Source: Rubellimicrobium rubrum
GTDB lineage: Bacteria > Pseudomonadota > Alphaproteobacteria > Rhodobacterales > Rhodobacteraceae
Length of the DNA stretch: 64,000 nucleotides
Assembly: GCF_006152115.1 (NCBI RefSeq)
Contig: NZ_VDFU01000014.1
Coordinates: 60,288 to 124,287 of the forward strand
Direction of reading: 5' to 3'
Below are positions 47,225 to 56,853 of the stretch, piece after piece (the first letter of the stretch is position 1; the number at the start of each line of letters is the position of its first letter). A program made the translations under genes and the position numbers. The notes under the pieces were generated by a model that searched no databases, was not told the DNA's origin, and saw nothing but the letters and a program-made list of their open reading frames with translations.

Positions 47225-48505
47225 ATGTATCGCGTATGGGGCTTCGTCACGAACTACTCGCTCCTGATGATCGGGGGCGCGATCATCGCGCTGATCTGGG
47301 CCAACCTCGACCCGCACGGCTACCACGCGGTCGTGGATTGGGTTCTGCTCGATGGCGGACCCATCGGAGAGCCGATCTATGCAGCGGACGGGTCGGTCGC
47401 CAGTCGGACCCTGACGCTGCACTATCTCGTGAACGACGTGCTGATGGCCCTCTTCTTCGCCATCGCCGCGAAGGAGGTCTGGGAAGCCATGGTGTTGGAA
47501 GAGGGCTCCCTGCGCGGGCGTTCGGCCTTTGTGCCCGTGCTCTCGGCCGTAGGGGGAATGGCAGGGCCGGTGGTGGTCTACCTGCTTCTCGCCGCTCTTC
47601 TGGGATCGGAGACCTATGACGCGGTGGCGCATGGCTGGGCGGTGCCGACGGCGACCGACATCGCCTTTTCCTACATCGTGGCGCGCATCATCTTCGGAGC
47701 CGGCCACCCGGCGGTCCGATTCCTGCTGCTCCTGGCCATCGTGGACGACGCGCTGGGCCTTCTCATCATTGCGGTCTTCTACCCCAAGGGGGACATCGCG
47801 CCCGAATGGCTGCTGCTTAGCATTGGCGCAGCAATAGGGGCCTATCTTCTCTTCAACTGGCTCCCCCGGTTTCTCGACAAGGCCGACGAGCGGCAGCCCC
47901 GCGCCACCTGGCTCAGGACGCGCCTGTCCTTCTGGCCCTATCTAGCCGCCGGCGCGGTCAGCTGGTTCGGGTTCCAGCAGGCCGGCCTCCATCCCGCCCT
48001 GGGCCTTCTTCCATTGATCCCGGCCATGCCCCATGCGGACCGTGGGTTCGGGGTCTATGCCGAGGCCGAGCAGCATCTCCGCGACGTTCTGAACCAGTTC
48101 GAGCACGCCCTGAAGCTGCCTGTGGAGGGCATCCTGTTCCTGTTCGGGCTGCTGAACGCCGGGGTGGAGTTCACCTCGTTCGGGCCACCGACCTGGCTCG
48201 TGCTGGTCGGTCTGCTGATCGGAAAGCCGGCAGGCATCCTGCTGTCGGGCTGGCTGAGCGCCCGCGTTCTCCGGCTGGGCCTGCCCCGTGGCATGGAGAT
48301 GCGGGACGTCCTGGTCGTTGGCTTCGTCGCGGCAGTCGGGTTCACGGTCGCCCTGTTCGTGGCAAGCGTCGCCTTCTCGCCCGACGCGACTCTGGCAGGG
48401 CACCCGATCCAGGACGCCGCCAAGCTCGGCGCGCTGCTCAGCGTGGTGGCCGGGCCCATCGCCTGGGTGGTGAGCCGCGCGATGGACGTGAAGCGGCAGA
48501 CGTGA
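47225..48505 (+). CDS. nhaA: Na+/H+ antiporter NhaA
   Basis: 426 residues from the ATG at 47225, with GAGGAG upstream. About eleven or twelve membrane segments. Conserved parts: LHYLVNDVLMALFFAIAAKEVWEA, WAVPTATDIAFSYIVARIIFG, and the ion-binding Asp pair in LLLAIVDDALGLLIIAVFY. The C-terminal half has FLFGLLNAGVEFTSFG and GKPAGILLSGWLSARVL. It exchanges Na+ for H+ across the inner membrane. It is divergent from the UDG-like gene, 49 nt between starts. Confidence 0.95.
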   Translation: MYRVWGFVTNYSLLMIGGAIIALIWANLDPHGYHAVVDWVLLDGGPIGEPIYAADGSVASRTLTLHYLVNDVLMALFFAIAAKEVWEAMVLEEGSLRGRSAFVPVLSAVGGMAGPVVVYLLLAALLGSETYDAVAHGWAVPTATDIAFSYIVARIIFGAGHPAVRFLLLLAIVDDALGLLIIAVFYPKGDIAPEWLLLSIGAAIGAYLLFNWLPRFLDKADERQPRATWLRTRLSFWPYLAAGAVSWFGFQQAGLHPALGLLPLIPAMPHADRGFGVYAEAEQHLRDVLNQFEHALKLPVEGILFLFGLLNAGVEFTSFGPPTWLVLVGLLIGKPAGILLSGWLSARVLRLGLPRGMEMRDVLVVGFVAAVGFTVALFVASVAFSPDATLAGHPIQDAAKLGALLSVVAGPIAWVVSRAMDVKRQT

Positions 48506-48554
48506 CGCGGACACCCCGGCGCGTTAGAGGGGCCAAGCCAAGGAGAACCTCACC

Positions 48555-49403
48555 ATGACCCAAGCCCCCCAGCGCGACGTCCGGGTGCGCGACCTCGTCA
48601 TCGGCAACGACCGCCCGCTGACGGTCATTGCCGGACCATGTCAGCTCGAAGGGCGCGACCACGCGCTCCGCATCGCGGAGACGATGGCCAGGGCCTGCGC
48701 CGATGCAGGCGCGGGCTACGTGTTCAAAGCAAGCTACGACAAGGCCAACCGCACCTCCCTGTCGGGGCGTCGCGGGCTGGGGATGGAGGACGGGCTGCGC
48801 GTCCTAGCCGATGTGCGCGACAACATCGGCTGCCCTGTCCTGACCGACATCCACGGCCCCGACCAGTGCGCCCCAGTGGCCGAGGCTTGCGACATCCTCC
48901 AGATTCCGGCCTTTCTGTGCCGCCAAACCGACCTGCTGCTTGCCGCGGGGCGCACGGGTGCCGTCATCAACATCAAGAAAGGCCAGTTCCTCGCACCCTG
49001 GGACATGGCCAATGTCGTCCAGAAGGTGGAAAGCACGGGCAATGAGCGCATCCTGCTGACCGAGCGCGGCGTCTCCTTTGGCTACAACACCCTGGTCACC
49101 GACATGCGCGGGCTGCCCATCATGGCGCGCACCGGCTATCCGGTCGTGATGGACGCCACGCACGCGGTCCAGCAGCCCGGAGGCCAGGGCTCCTCCTCGG
49201 GCGGTCAGCGGGAGTTCGCGCCGGTGCTGGCGCGCGCCGCTGTTTCCTTGGGAATCGCAGCGGTCTTCATCGAGACTCACGAGACCCCGGACCAGGCCCC
49301 GTCGGACGGCCCGAACATGATCCCGCTCGACCGGATGGCTTCGCTGATAGCCTCTTTGATGGCATTCGACAGGCTGGCCAAGGCCGACCCGCTGCGCGTC
49401 TGA
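48555..49403 (+). CDS. kdsA: 3-deoxy-8-phosphooctulonate synthase
   Basis: 282 residues. Contains [72 protein letters not shown] and [23 protein letters not shown], the KdsA order. It condenses arabinose 5-phosphate with PEP for the Kdo of lipopolysaccharide, which confirms a Gram-negative envelope. RBS AAGGAGAACC is upstream. It lies 49 nt after nhaA. Confidence 0.96.
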   Translation: MTQAPQRDVRVRDLVIGNDRPLTVIAGPCQLEGRDHALRIAETMARACADAGAGYVFKASYDKANRTSLSGRRGLGMEDGLRVLADVRDNIGCPVLTDIHGPDQCAPVAEACDILQIPAFLCRQTDLLLAAGRTGAVINIKKGQFLAPWDMANVVQKVESTGNERILLTERGVSFGYNTLVTDMRGLPIMARTGYPVVMDATHAVQQPGGQGSSSGGQREFAPVLARAAVSLGIAAVFIETHETPDQAPSDGPNMIPLDRMASLIASLMAFDRLAKADPLRV

Positions 49404-49415
49404 AAAATGCGATGA

Positions 49416-49430
49416 GGGGGTTGAACCCCC
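49416..49430. terminator. Short GC hairpin after kdsA
   Basis: GGGGG at 49416-49420 pairs with CCCCC at 49426-49430 around a 5-nt TTGAA loop, 12 nt after the kdsA stop and ~30 nt before the tRNA gene. No T-run follows. It could be a weak terminator or part of the tRNA leader. Confidence 0.35.
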
Positions 49431-49461
49431 CCGCGGCTGAGGGTATCTCCCGCCGCACGGA

Positions 49462-49536
<75 letters not shown>

Positions 49537-49709
49537 GTGCTTTTGTGAGGCAGATCAGCGCCTTTTCTCGCGCTTGACGGCGCCTGGAGCCTAAATCGGT
49601 CGCCTTAGTTTACAGTTCGGTTTACAGACCGAACTCGGCGGCTTCGACTTCTCTTGGCACTCCGCGGCCCGAGTTGGGTCCGGCGCCACGTCACTCTCGG
49701 GGCTAGGCC

Positions 49710-52700
49710 ATGAGAATGGAGCACGATCGACGGGCATCCGGTTCTTCCATTCATGGCGACCCTCGCCGTGATGCTGACCACACGATCGCTGGCTTTGCCT
49801 ACCAGTTCGTCGTCGCGTCCATCGCGTGGTTGACCTTACGCCCCGATCAGGACCTGCACCTCGAGATCGCGGAGGACTATGCGCAAGCTTCACTTGGCAT
49901 CCTGAAGGGCGTCCAGGTCAAGCATACCGCCGACCCGATCACCTCTAACACCCCAAGCGTCATCGATGCGATCAACAGCCTCTTCGATCTTCGATCCCGC
50001 AATCCAGACCGCGACGTCTCGATCGTGTACCTCACGACGTCCCCGATCGGGGTGGAAAGATCGCTGGGCGATCGGGTCAACGGCAAAGCGACGCTTCTCT
50101 ACTGGGACGAGGTCGCGAAAGGGGCTGAGGTCGCCCCCCTCAGGGCACGGCTCAGGGCGATGCCTCTTGGCCTCGCCGCCAAGGCGTTCGTTCAAACAGC
50201 GGACGACGACGCGTTAAGGAACAAGCTGGTCCGACGAGTTGAGTGGGTGTCTGGTGCGCCTGGCTTGGACCGGCAGCAGAAGTTCCTGGCTGATCTTCTC
50301 GTGGAACTTGGCCATGGGCAGAATATTCCGCCATCCGAGTGCGAAAAGGTGATGGACGCAGTCGTGCTGGAGGTGCTCAACCGCTCGGCCAGTCCAGATC
50401 TGGCCGAGCGGGTCGTGCGTCGGGCAGACCTCCTGCGCCTTTTCGAGGCAAGAACTCGCATCAGTGTCGCACGCGGCGCCTTGGACCAGCTTCTCACCGG
50501 GGCGGCTCTCTCCGGTGGTTCACCTGCGCTCGCCCGAACGGCCGCCTTGTCGCTCGTAGCCACGCCTCCGATCGAGGAGCTTGCCGATCGCCCTGAGCTC
50601 TCAAGTGCCATCGGTGACCGGATCGGCCACGGGGCTTTGGCTTGGCTTGTCGGACCTGCGGGACACGGGAAATCGTCAGCTGCGATCCGAGCGGCTCGAT
50701 CTCACGGGGGCCGATGGGGAGTCCTGCGGCTGCGGGGAAGTCAGCCGGCTGAACTGAAGGGGCTGCTCCGGCGTGCCACGGCCGAGGCGCTCGTGCAGGA
50801 GCTGCTGGGGGTCGTCCTCGACGATCTGGACGCGATTGACGACCGCGACGTCATCGCTGAACTTCACGATATCTGCACGGCGCTGGCGCGGAGAGACAAG
50901 ATTGTCATCGTAACGAGCGCCACGCGGCCAGCGCTTAATGTGTTGCGTCAGTGCGGCGCCCGACCCGAAGCGATCCTCGAAGTTGGCAGGTTGTCCGAGG
51001 ACGACGCGAAGCAGGTTGTCGAGCGATTGGGCGGTGACGCCGAACTGTGGGGCCGGTACGTCCATCTGGCCGGCGGCTTCGGCCATCCACAGCTGGTCCA
51101 TGCCCTAGCTATCGGATTGTCGATGCGGGGTTGGCCGCTTGCGGAGCGCAGGGATCTCGAGGCGATCCTCGGCCGTGACGAGGCTCTCGAGGAGGTGCAG
51201 GAGGAAACACGGCGGCGTCTTGTCAGGGAGTTGCCCGAGGCCAGCCGCGACCAGCTCTACCGTCTGGTGGCTTTGCTCGGCCTCTATGACCGCCAGACGG
51301 CCCTGGCTATCGGGCGCGCAGCCCCCGCGATCGAGAGGGCCGGCGAGGCGTTCGATCGTCTCATCGGGCCCTGGGTCGAGCGCGTTGGAGATGACGCTTA
51401 TAGAACGTCGCCTTTGTTGAGGGGCTCCGACCGAAAGATGCTCCCTGAGGACACTCTGACCGCCATTCATGCCGCAGCGGCGCGCGATCTTGCTGCCCGT
51501 CGCAAGCTGAGCGTCGATCGGCTTGATGCGATCTTCACTCATGGGCTTCTCGGGCATGAGCCCATGGCTTTAGCACGACTCGCGATGGCCGTCCTGAACG
51601 CCGCTGCGAGCGATCTGCCGCTGTTGGCCGAGGCGTCTACGGTGCTGCGGCACTACACGACGATCAACGTCCAGTTTCCGAGGCCTTCCCCGCTTCATCC
51701 CATGCTCCGGGCCGCACAGGTTCTCCTGCTTGCCGCGAGGCATGAAGGGCCGGCGTTCCAGACAGCGATGAAGCTTTTCGAGGAAGAAGTCGCCGTCGAG
51801 CCGACCGAGTTCACCGATCGCGCGCCGGGGGCTGATGCGGCGCGGTTGCTGCTCTGGGGTCGACTTCTTCAGATCGAGGGCGTCGTCGAACTCCTGGGGG
51901 ACATGCCGGACCGCTGCCTTAGGACGGGGCAATTGGTGCGGCGCATGGGCATGGACATCGGCCGCATTCCTTCCGCCTCAGGCGGTGTGATCGAGGGAGT
52001 GACCGCTGAGTCGTTCTTCTTCTATCATCGGATGTGTCACGCGGAGACTGTGGCCGGTCTAACGCGCGCCGTTCTGGCGCTGAAGGGCAGGTCGCCCCAA
52101 GACCGGGCAGCGCTACTCGGTCCTTTGGACCGGGAACCGTTCTCCGCCACGTTGGCGGTCAGAAGCCCTTGGATGAAGCTCTATAGGGCGGGGGCAAAGG
52201 GCACCCTCGAACTAGCCGAGGAGTATCGGCGGCTGGCCAGCTTTCTAGACGCGCCAGACGAGGAAGGCCTCTATGTCGGGGCGATCGACACCGCCGCCGT
52301 GATCCTCGACGAAGACCTCGATCAGGCGAACCAAGCCCTCGCGATCGTGGAGCAGGCCCTCACCAAGTATCCGGCATCTGTGCCGCTCAAGCGATCGCTC
52401 TCGCGCATCTACCTCCACATGGGCCTCCATGACGATCAGCTCCGAGTGGGCCTGCCGCTCGTCGGGGATCCCGCCCTTGGAAACGTGGATCTGGCCTATC
52501 TCCATCGGGAACTGGCGATCGGGCTGTCTCACGTCAGCCGCCACGCAGAGTCCGCGCGCCTATTCCGGGATGGTGCCAAGCATGCTGGCGCCATGCCGCT
52601 CGGCGGAATGGCGAACATGGCGACCGGCATGATCGCAGATGCGGCCGTCCAGCATGTCTGTGCTGGCGACGGTCCGGCGGCACTCGCCGCTTTTGTGGAA

Positions 52701-53750
52701 GTTCTGCCGGTTCTCGACGGCGACCGTGGCAACCACGAGTTCGCAAGCGTGGCGCTTCGCAAGCTCTTCGGTCACTCCGTCATGTGGGCAAGGCTGCAGC
52801 TCATCCCGGCGCCCGCCGTTTCGGATGCGCCTAGTCTCACGATGATCCCCGGCGCTAACAGCAACCCGATCAAACATCCCGACCTTCAGGAACAGCCCAG
52901 CGGTCCGTTCGATGCGACGTGGTATATCTTGGCGGACCTTGAGGCCCACTTCGCCCAAGATCTCGGCATCGTGCGGTCCATAGAATCTCCATCCTGGGAT
53001 GCCCGAGCGATCCTTCCGATGGAGGTCAGTCACCGCTTCGCCCGACTTCGCGAAGCTGTCGACCGTGAGGACGCGGCCGGCATGGAGGCATCATTGCCCG
53101 GCTTCATCGACGCCAGCACGTTGATGCAGATGTTCGGGCCCAACGCGCTTCTCGGCGAGTTATCGGAGTTCAAGCATGGCCGAGTTCCGGTTCTGCAGGA
53201 CGAGCTCTTCGCAAAAGCACGCGGCGCATACCGGAAGACTCCGTTATCCGTCTTCTTGCGCAAGGCGTTCAATAGCGAGGTCGACCAAGCCTTCGCCTTC
53301 CTCGAGGCGGTTGCGACAGGTCGCCGGTCCGTTTTCACTAACCATGAGATCGCGATAATCCGGAACTCGGATTTGGCGAGGATCGACCCACCCTCCGACG
53401 TGGCCGCTGCCGTGCAGATCGCGCTGGCAATCCGCTCCGAAGGAGTGCCCAACCTCCGCGCCTTGATGGTTGTCACGTCCCGGCTCGTTGAGAACGAGGC
53501 CGACCCCTACGCGGGCGGCGTTTTGGCCGTTGCAGATGAACGCCTTCTTCTCTGGTGGCGACAAGCCCTGGATCGCCAAGCGTTCCGGCTCAAGTCGCCT
53601 GCCTTGGCCAGATCGGCCTTCGACGAAGCTGCCAGGGCCGAGGTGCCGGCAAGGTCCAAACTCGCCAGGACGCTGCTCGCCCTCAACCCGTTCCTTGATC
53701 TAAAGCTTTCGGCCGACCTCCAGGCGGAGTTGTCGCAGCTCAGAGGCTGA
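49710..53750 (+). CDS. Cap4/DUF4297-like nuclease - STAND NTPase - TPR-like sensor (Avs-like defence protein)
   Basis: 1346 residues in one frame. Residues ~25-115 match the DUF4297/Cap4 dsDNA-endonuclease pattern: GFAYQFVVASIAWLTL, acidic E52 and ED55-56, and the QVK core (69-71). Residues ~285-560 form a P-loop NTPase: Walker A GPAGHGKS at 315-322, Walker B VVLDDLD at 368-374, and IVIVTSATRPA as the sensor-1 strand. The rest is all-helical, with TPR-like pairs around 870-960. This order (effector nuclease, STAND, repeat sensor) is that of antiviral STAND proteins, which assemble on a phage protein and then cut DNA. No HNH or partner gene is needed in that model. Start uncertain by 2 codons. 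It is the first gene past the tRNA. Confidence 0.75.
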   Translation: MRMEHDRRASGSSIHGDPRRDADHTIAGFAYQFVVASIAWLTLRPDQDLHLEIAEDYAQASLGILKGVQVKHTADPITSNTPSVIDAINSLFDLRSRNPDRDVSIVYLTTSPIGVERSLGDRVNGKATLLYWDEVAKGAEVAPLRARLRAMPLGLAAKAFVQTADDDALRNKLVRRVEWVSGAPGLDRQQKFLADLLVELGHGQNIPPSECEKVMDAVVLEVLNRSASPDLAERVVRRADLLRLFEARTRISVARGALDQLLTGAALSGGSPALARTAALSLVATPPIEELADRPELSSAIGDRIGHGALAWLVGPAGHGKSSAAIRAARSHGGRWGVLRLRGSQPAELKGLLRRATAEALVQELLGVVLDDLDAIDDRDVIAELHDICTALARRDKIVIVTSATRPALNVLRQCGARPEAILEVGRLSEDDAKQVVERLGGDAELWGRYVHLAGGFGHPQLVHALAIGLSMRGWPLAERRDLEAILGRDEALEEVQEETRRRLVRELPEASRDQLYRLVALLGLYDRQTALAIGRAAPAIERAGEAFDRLIGPWVERVGDDAYRTSPLLRGSDRKMLPEDTLTAIHAAAARDLAARRKLSVDRLDAIFTHGLLGHEPMALARLAMAVLNAAASDLPLLAEASTVLRHYTTINVQFPRPSPLHPMLRAAQVLLLAARHEGPAFQTAMKLFEEEVAVEPTEFTDRAPGADAARLLLWGRLLQIEGVVELLGDMPDRCLRTGQLVRRMGMDIGRIPSASGGVIEGVTAESFFFYHRMCHAETVAGLTRAVLALKGRSPQDRAALLGPLDREPFSATLAVRSPWMKLYRAGAKGTLELAEEYRRLASFLDAPDEEGLYVGAIDTAAVILDEDLDQANQALAIVEQALTKYPASVPLKRSLSRIYLHMGLHDDQLRVGLPLVGDPALGNVDLAYLHRELAIGLSHVSRHAESARLFRDGAKHAGAMPLGGMANMATGMIADAAVQHVCAGDGPAALAAFVEVLPVLDGDRGNHEFASVALRKLFGHSVMWARLQLIPAPAVSDAPSLTMIPGANSNPIKHPDLQEQPSGPFDATWYILADLEAHFAQDLGIVRSIESPSWDARAILPMEVSHRFARLREAVDREDAAGMEASLPGFIDASTLMQMFGPNALLGELSEFKHGRVPVLQDELFAKARGAYRKTPLSVFLRKAFNSEVDQAFAFLEAVATGRRSVFTNHEIAIIRNSDLARIDPPSDVAAAVQIALAIRSEGVPNLRALMVVTSRLVENEADPYAGGVLAVADERLLLWWRQALDRQAFRLKSPALARSAFDEAARAEVPARSKLARTLLALNPFLDLKLSADLQAELSQLRG

Positions 53751-53883
53751 CTCCTTCGGCTCGGGAGGAGTTGGTGTCGTGACTGAACAGCGCGATCTGG
53801 AAACCTGCCCGGGCCGCTGGAGGCTCAAATCGATGGCTGATACTGGATAGGCAATATCGGCACCGTCAGCCCAAGCCAAGAGT

Positions 53884-54897
53884 TTGCTTCGGTATATCGC
53901 TGCGGCACAGGCGAAAGCTCTACCACTTCTGTCCAAAGGGTCAGATAGTAAAATTGATGACCCATCGCCAATCTGGCGTTGGGTGGTTCGCAATCTGGAG
54001 AGCCTTCACATCGCCTCCTTCCGCCCGGCCGACCTGAAGCTCGTAGAGGACCTCCTCGACTTCATCCGAGGGCGCGGTTACGTGCTGGACTTCTCCGACC
54101 GGACCTTTTCCCAGTTTTTCGCGACCGAACTCGACGTCGATATCGACGACCCAGTCTTTGCCAGGGATGGCGGGTCGAAGGGCAAGCGTCTCCGCTGCTT
54201 CTTGCAGACAGCGGACAACGCAACGGCGGTGCGCGCGCTCCGGGCTCTTTGGGAGCACCGGGTTGGGCTCGTGGCGAGCACCGGGTCGCCGGACCCCGTT
54301 GCAAAGGCGGAGGGGCGCCTCCTGTCACTGATCACACGACTTCAAGACGGACCTGAGGAGCACCCAGTCGAGCCGCCTAGACCCGCGGCAGATCGTCGGC
54401 TCTACGAGGCGCTCAAAGCCGAGCTCGTTCAGGTGCGTGAGCTGCCGCCACATGAACGCGGCTACGCATTCGAAACCTTCCTGAGGCACGCTTTTGACGC
54501 TGCCGGGCTCGCCGCTCGGGAGCCATTCCGCAACACGGGCGAGCAGATCGACGGCAGTTTCGTCCTGGGCCACGAAGTCTACCTTCTCGAGGCGAAGTGG
54601 CACGCCGGGCGGACGCCAGCCGCAGACCTTCACGTTTTCCATGGCAAGCTCGATCAGAAGGCAGCCTGGGCACGAGGGCTGTTCGTGAGCTTCACCGGCT
54701 TCACACCGGAAGGCTTGGCCGCCTTCGGCACGGGCAAGCGGATCATCTGCATGGACGGTCGCGACATCTACGATGCGCTCTCGCATGAGATCCCGATTCG
54801 GAGCGTCTTGGACCGCAAGGTCCGACGAGCGGCCGAGACTGGACGCATCCACGTCACCGTGCGGGAGATGTTTGGTCTTCCGGTGCCACAAATCTGA
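53884..54897 (+). CDS. AbiJ-NTD-like domain fused to Mrr-type restriction endonuclease
   Basis: Up to 337 residues from a TTG at 53884; a GTG at 53983 would remove 33 poorly conserved residues. Residues ~45-140 (RPADLKLVEDLLDFIRGRGYVLDFSDRTFSQFFATELDVDIDD, then GSKGKRLRCFLQ) resemble the AbiJ N-terminal domain found on abortive-infection proteins. Residues ~200-300 are an Mrr-like PD-(D/E)xK nuclease: RGYAFETFLRHAFDAAGL, then GEQIDGSF (catalytic Asp) and YLLEAKWH (ExK), GLFVSFTGFTPEGLAAF. It lies 133 nt after the STAND gene, same strand. Probably an independent nuclease acting on foreign DNA. Confidence 0.7.
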   Translation: MLRYIAAAQAKALPLLSKGSDSKIDDPSPIWRWVVRNLESLHIASFRPADLKLVEDLLDFIRGRGYVLDFSDRTFSQFFATELDVDIDDPVFARDGGSKGKRLRCFLQTADNATAVRALRALWEHRVGLVASTGSPDPVAKAEGRLLSLITRLQDGPEEHPVEPPRPAADRRLYEALKAELVQVRELPPHERGYAFETFLRHAFDAAGLAAREPFRNTGEQIDGSFVLGHEVYLLEAKWHAGRTPAADLHVFHGKLDQKAAWARGLFVSFTGFTPEGLAAFGTGKRIICMDGRDIYDALSHEIPIRSVLDRKVRRAAETGRIHVTVREMFGLPVPQI

Positions 54898-55154
54898 CCG
54901 GGGACGCATGCCAGCTATGGCCTCTGAATATAGTGCCGTTCTACCAGAGCGCAGTGAAGGGGCTCTCAAATGAGATCCCTGGTGATGGATGTTGGCCCGC
55001 TATTGCCTGCTGTAGGACGGACGAGCTGAAGGAAGCGTCCGAGAACGGCCTTGGACCGTTCCCATCCCGGTTCAAGACAGCGACCGAAAGACCCATCTGA
55101 TTGCAGCCCGCTCCGAACCTCCTTAAGCTCGCTTCTTTCCCTCTCTGGTGAGCT

Positions 55155-55969
55155 ATGCTTTATCTTGTTGCGTTTTTCCTTGTCGTCTGGCTTGTCAGTC
55201 AGATCACCTGGGGCTTCGTGATATCGGTTGGCGCCGTATTTGTGGGGCTCCTGGCGATCCTGCTCGGCTGGGGTTTCGTGGCCAGCCGCCGTGAGGAGGT
55301 GCTTCAAGCCAAAATCAAGGCCAGGCAAGTCAGCCTGGAATCGGCCGATCGGAAGGTGTCAGGCATCGTCGCTCAGCAACTTGACGCGCTGGCCAACCGC
55401 CGGATGCAGCTCATCCGGGTCGATCCCTACGGCAACCTAAAGACGGCTGCCTGGCAGAAGGAGCTTCGCTACTTCTTCGATACGAAGGTGCGGCCGGCGC
55501 TGACAGACGACGAGTTCGAGGCGCTCGACCACTGGAGCCTGCGCGCGGGCCTCAAGCGCCTGATCGACGATCCGGTCGCGGCCCATCGCGTCACGCGGAC
55601 CCTGCCCGCGGCTCTGCCCGCGGGGACCACCCCGATCGAGTTCGAGGAGCTCTGCGCCGAAACCCTCGAGAGGTTTGGCTGGACTGCTAGTACGACCAAG
55701 GGATCCGGGGACCAGGGGGCCGATGTCATTGCCATCAAGGACGGCCGCAAGCTCGTGCTGCAATGCAAGCTCCATGCCAGCCCAGTCGGCAACAAGGCGG
55801 TCCAGGAGGTTCTGGGTGCGAAGCAGTTCTATGCGGCCGAGTTGGGGCCGTTGTCGCCAGCAGCGGCTTCACTCGGTCTGCCTTTGATCTCGCACGCGTC
55901 TCGGGCATCCGGCTTATGGGTTATGCCGAGCTCGCGGCCTTTGCCAAGGAGCCCACGCAGGCTCTCTGA
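55155..55969 (+). pseudogene. Membrane-anchored Mrr-like endonuclease with a frameshift
   Basis: From the ATG at 55155 the protein has two N-terminal membrane segments (MLYLVAFFLVVWLVSQITWGF and VISVGAVFVGLLAILLGWGFV), a helical linker, and an Mrr catalytic domain: FEELCAETLERFGW, GSGDQGADVIAI (Asp) and LVLQCKLH (QxK). In frame the product derails after KQFYAAE. The true end, GAVVASSGFTRSAFDLARV..GYAELAAF, continues in the next frame and stops at 55969. The shift lies at the GGGG run 55844-55847, where one more G would restore a normal protein. Genuine decay, a sequencing error and programmed frameshifting are all possible. Read without correction, the frame runs on to 56246 with no homology. 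Confidence 0.72.
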
Positions 55970-56027
55970 TGAACAGCTTCAAGATCGTCCGGGTCGGTCG
56001 CGAAGCAACCGGACGCAATGGATAGGA

Positions 56028-56738
56028 TTAGCTCAGTCCCAAGCGCTCCCCCACCCGACGGACCTCCTCGCTCGACTTGCTTGGAAGACAGAGCCGTCTC
56101 TGGAAGCCTTGGAAGGTGAGGCAAGGCCCCGATCCAAGATCATGGTCAGAAAGAACCCGCATCCAGAGCGCCATTTCCTTGGCGCTCACGCCCATGGATG
56201 CGGCAAGATCTGCCACATGCCTGCGCTCGCGGGAGGCCTCCCATAGACGCAGGACGGCTTCTGGCATCTTGGGCTCCAGAAGTCGCCCCCAGGCGCTGGC
56301 CAATTCATCGCGCGAGAACTTCTGGCTCGCGATCTCACGATAGAACGCAAAGCGCGCGTTCTGCTTCTCGGTGTGATCGAGATAGATGCTCCACCACTCT
56401 TCGGACAGGGAGCGGAATGACTCCTTCAACCTGTCTCGTGTCGGAGCCTCGAGGGCGATGCTGTGCGCAACCTCGCCCAGGCCGTCGCGGACCCGTTCGT
56501 TGGTGCGGGCGGCCCTGAGTAGCTCATCAGCGATCTCATCTCGGGCGCGCAGCGCCGCATCTTCGGGCGTGAACCTTTCCCGTCCATGCTGCCTCCAGTA
56601 GGCCTGCTTTTCCTCAACCGGACGCGACCCAAGGAGCCGAGCCGCGTGTTGAAAGAAGGACCTATGTCGACACTCGTCGTCGAAGGTCGACACCCAGAGA
56701 AACTTGTTTCGGGCGAGTCGGGCAATGTCATTGAGCAT
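56028..56738 (-). CDS. Uncharacterised helical protein in the island
   Basis: 236 residues from the ATG at 56738 with AGAGGA upstream. I do not recognise the family. The N-terminal part has aromatic and basic residues (NKFLWVSTFDDECRHRSFFQHAARLL), the middle is rich in Glu and Arg helices (LKESFRSLSEEWWSIYLDHTEKQNARFAFYREIA), and the end RHVADLAASMGVSAKEMALWM could be a small helix-turn-helix. No membrane segment or signal. It converges with the frameshifted Mrr gene. Confidence 0.55.
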   Translation of the reverse strand: MLNDIARLARNKFLWVSTFDDECRHRSFFQHAARLLGSRPVEEKQAYWRQHGRERFTPEDAALRARDEIADELLRAARTNERVRDGLGEVAHSIALEAPTRDRLKESFRSLSEEWWSIYLDHTEKQNARFAFYREIASQKFSRDELASAWGRLLEPKMPEAVLRLWEASRERRHVADLAASMGVSAKEMALWMRVLSDHDLGSGPCLTFQGFQRRLCLPSKSSEEVRRVGERLGLS

Positions 56739-56853
56739 TGAAGCTGTCCTCTTGGCTCCTGATACTTCCCCTGCCTCCGGAGGTGAAGCCGCCAACTGCC
56801 TCCAGGGGCGCGGGAGGGGGCCCGGCTGCCATGGGAAACACCCCTCATTGAAG

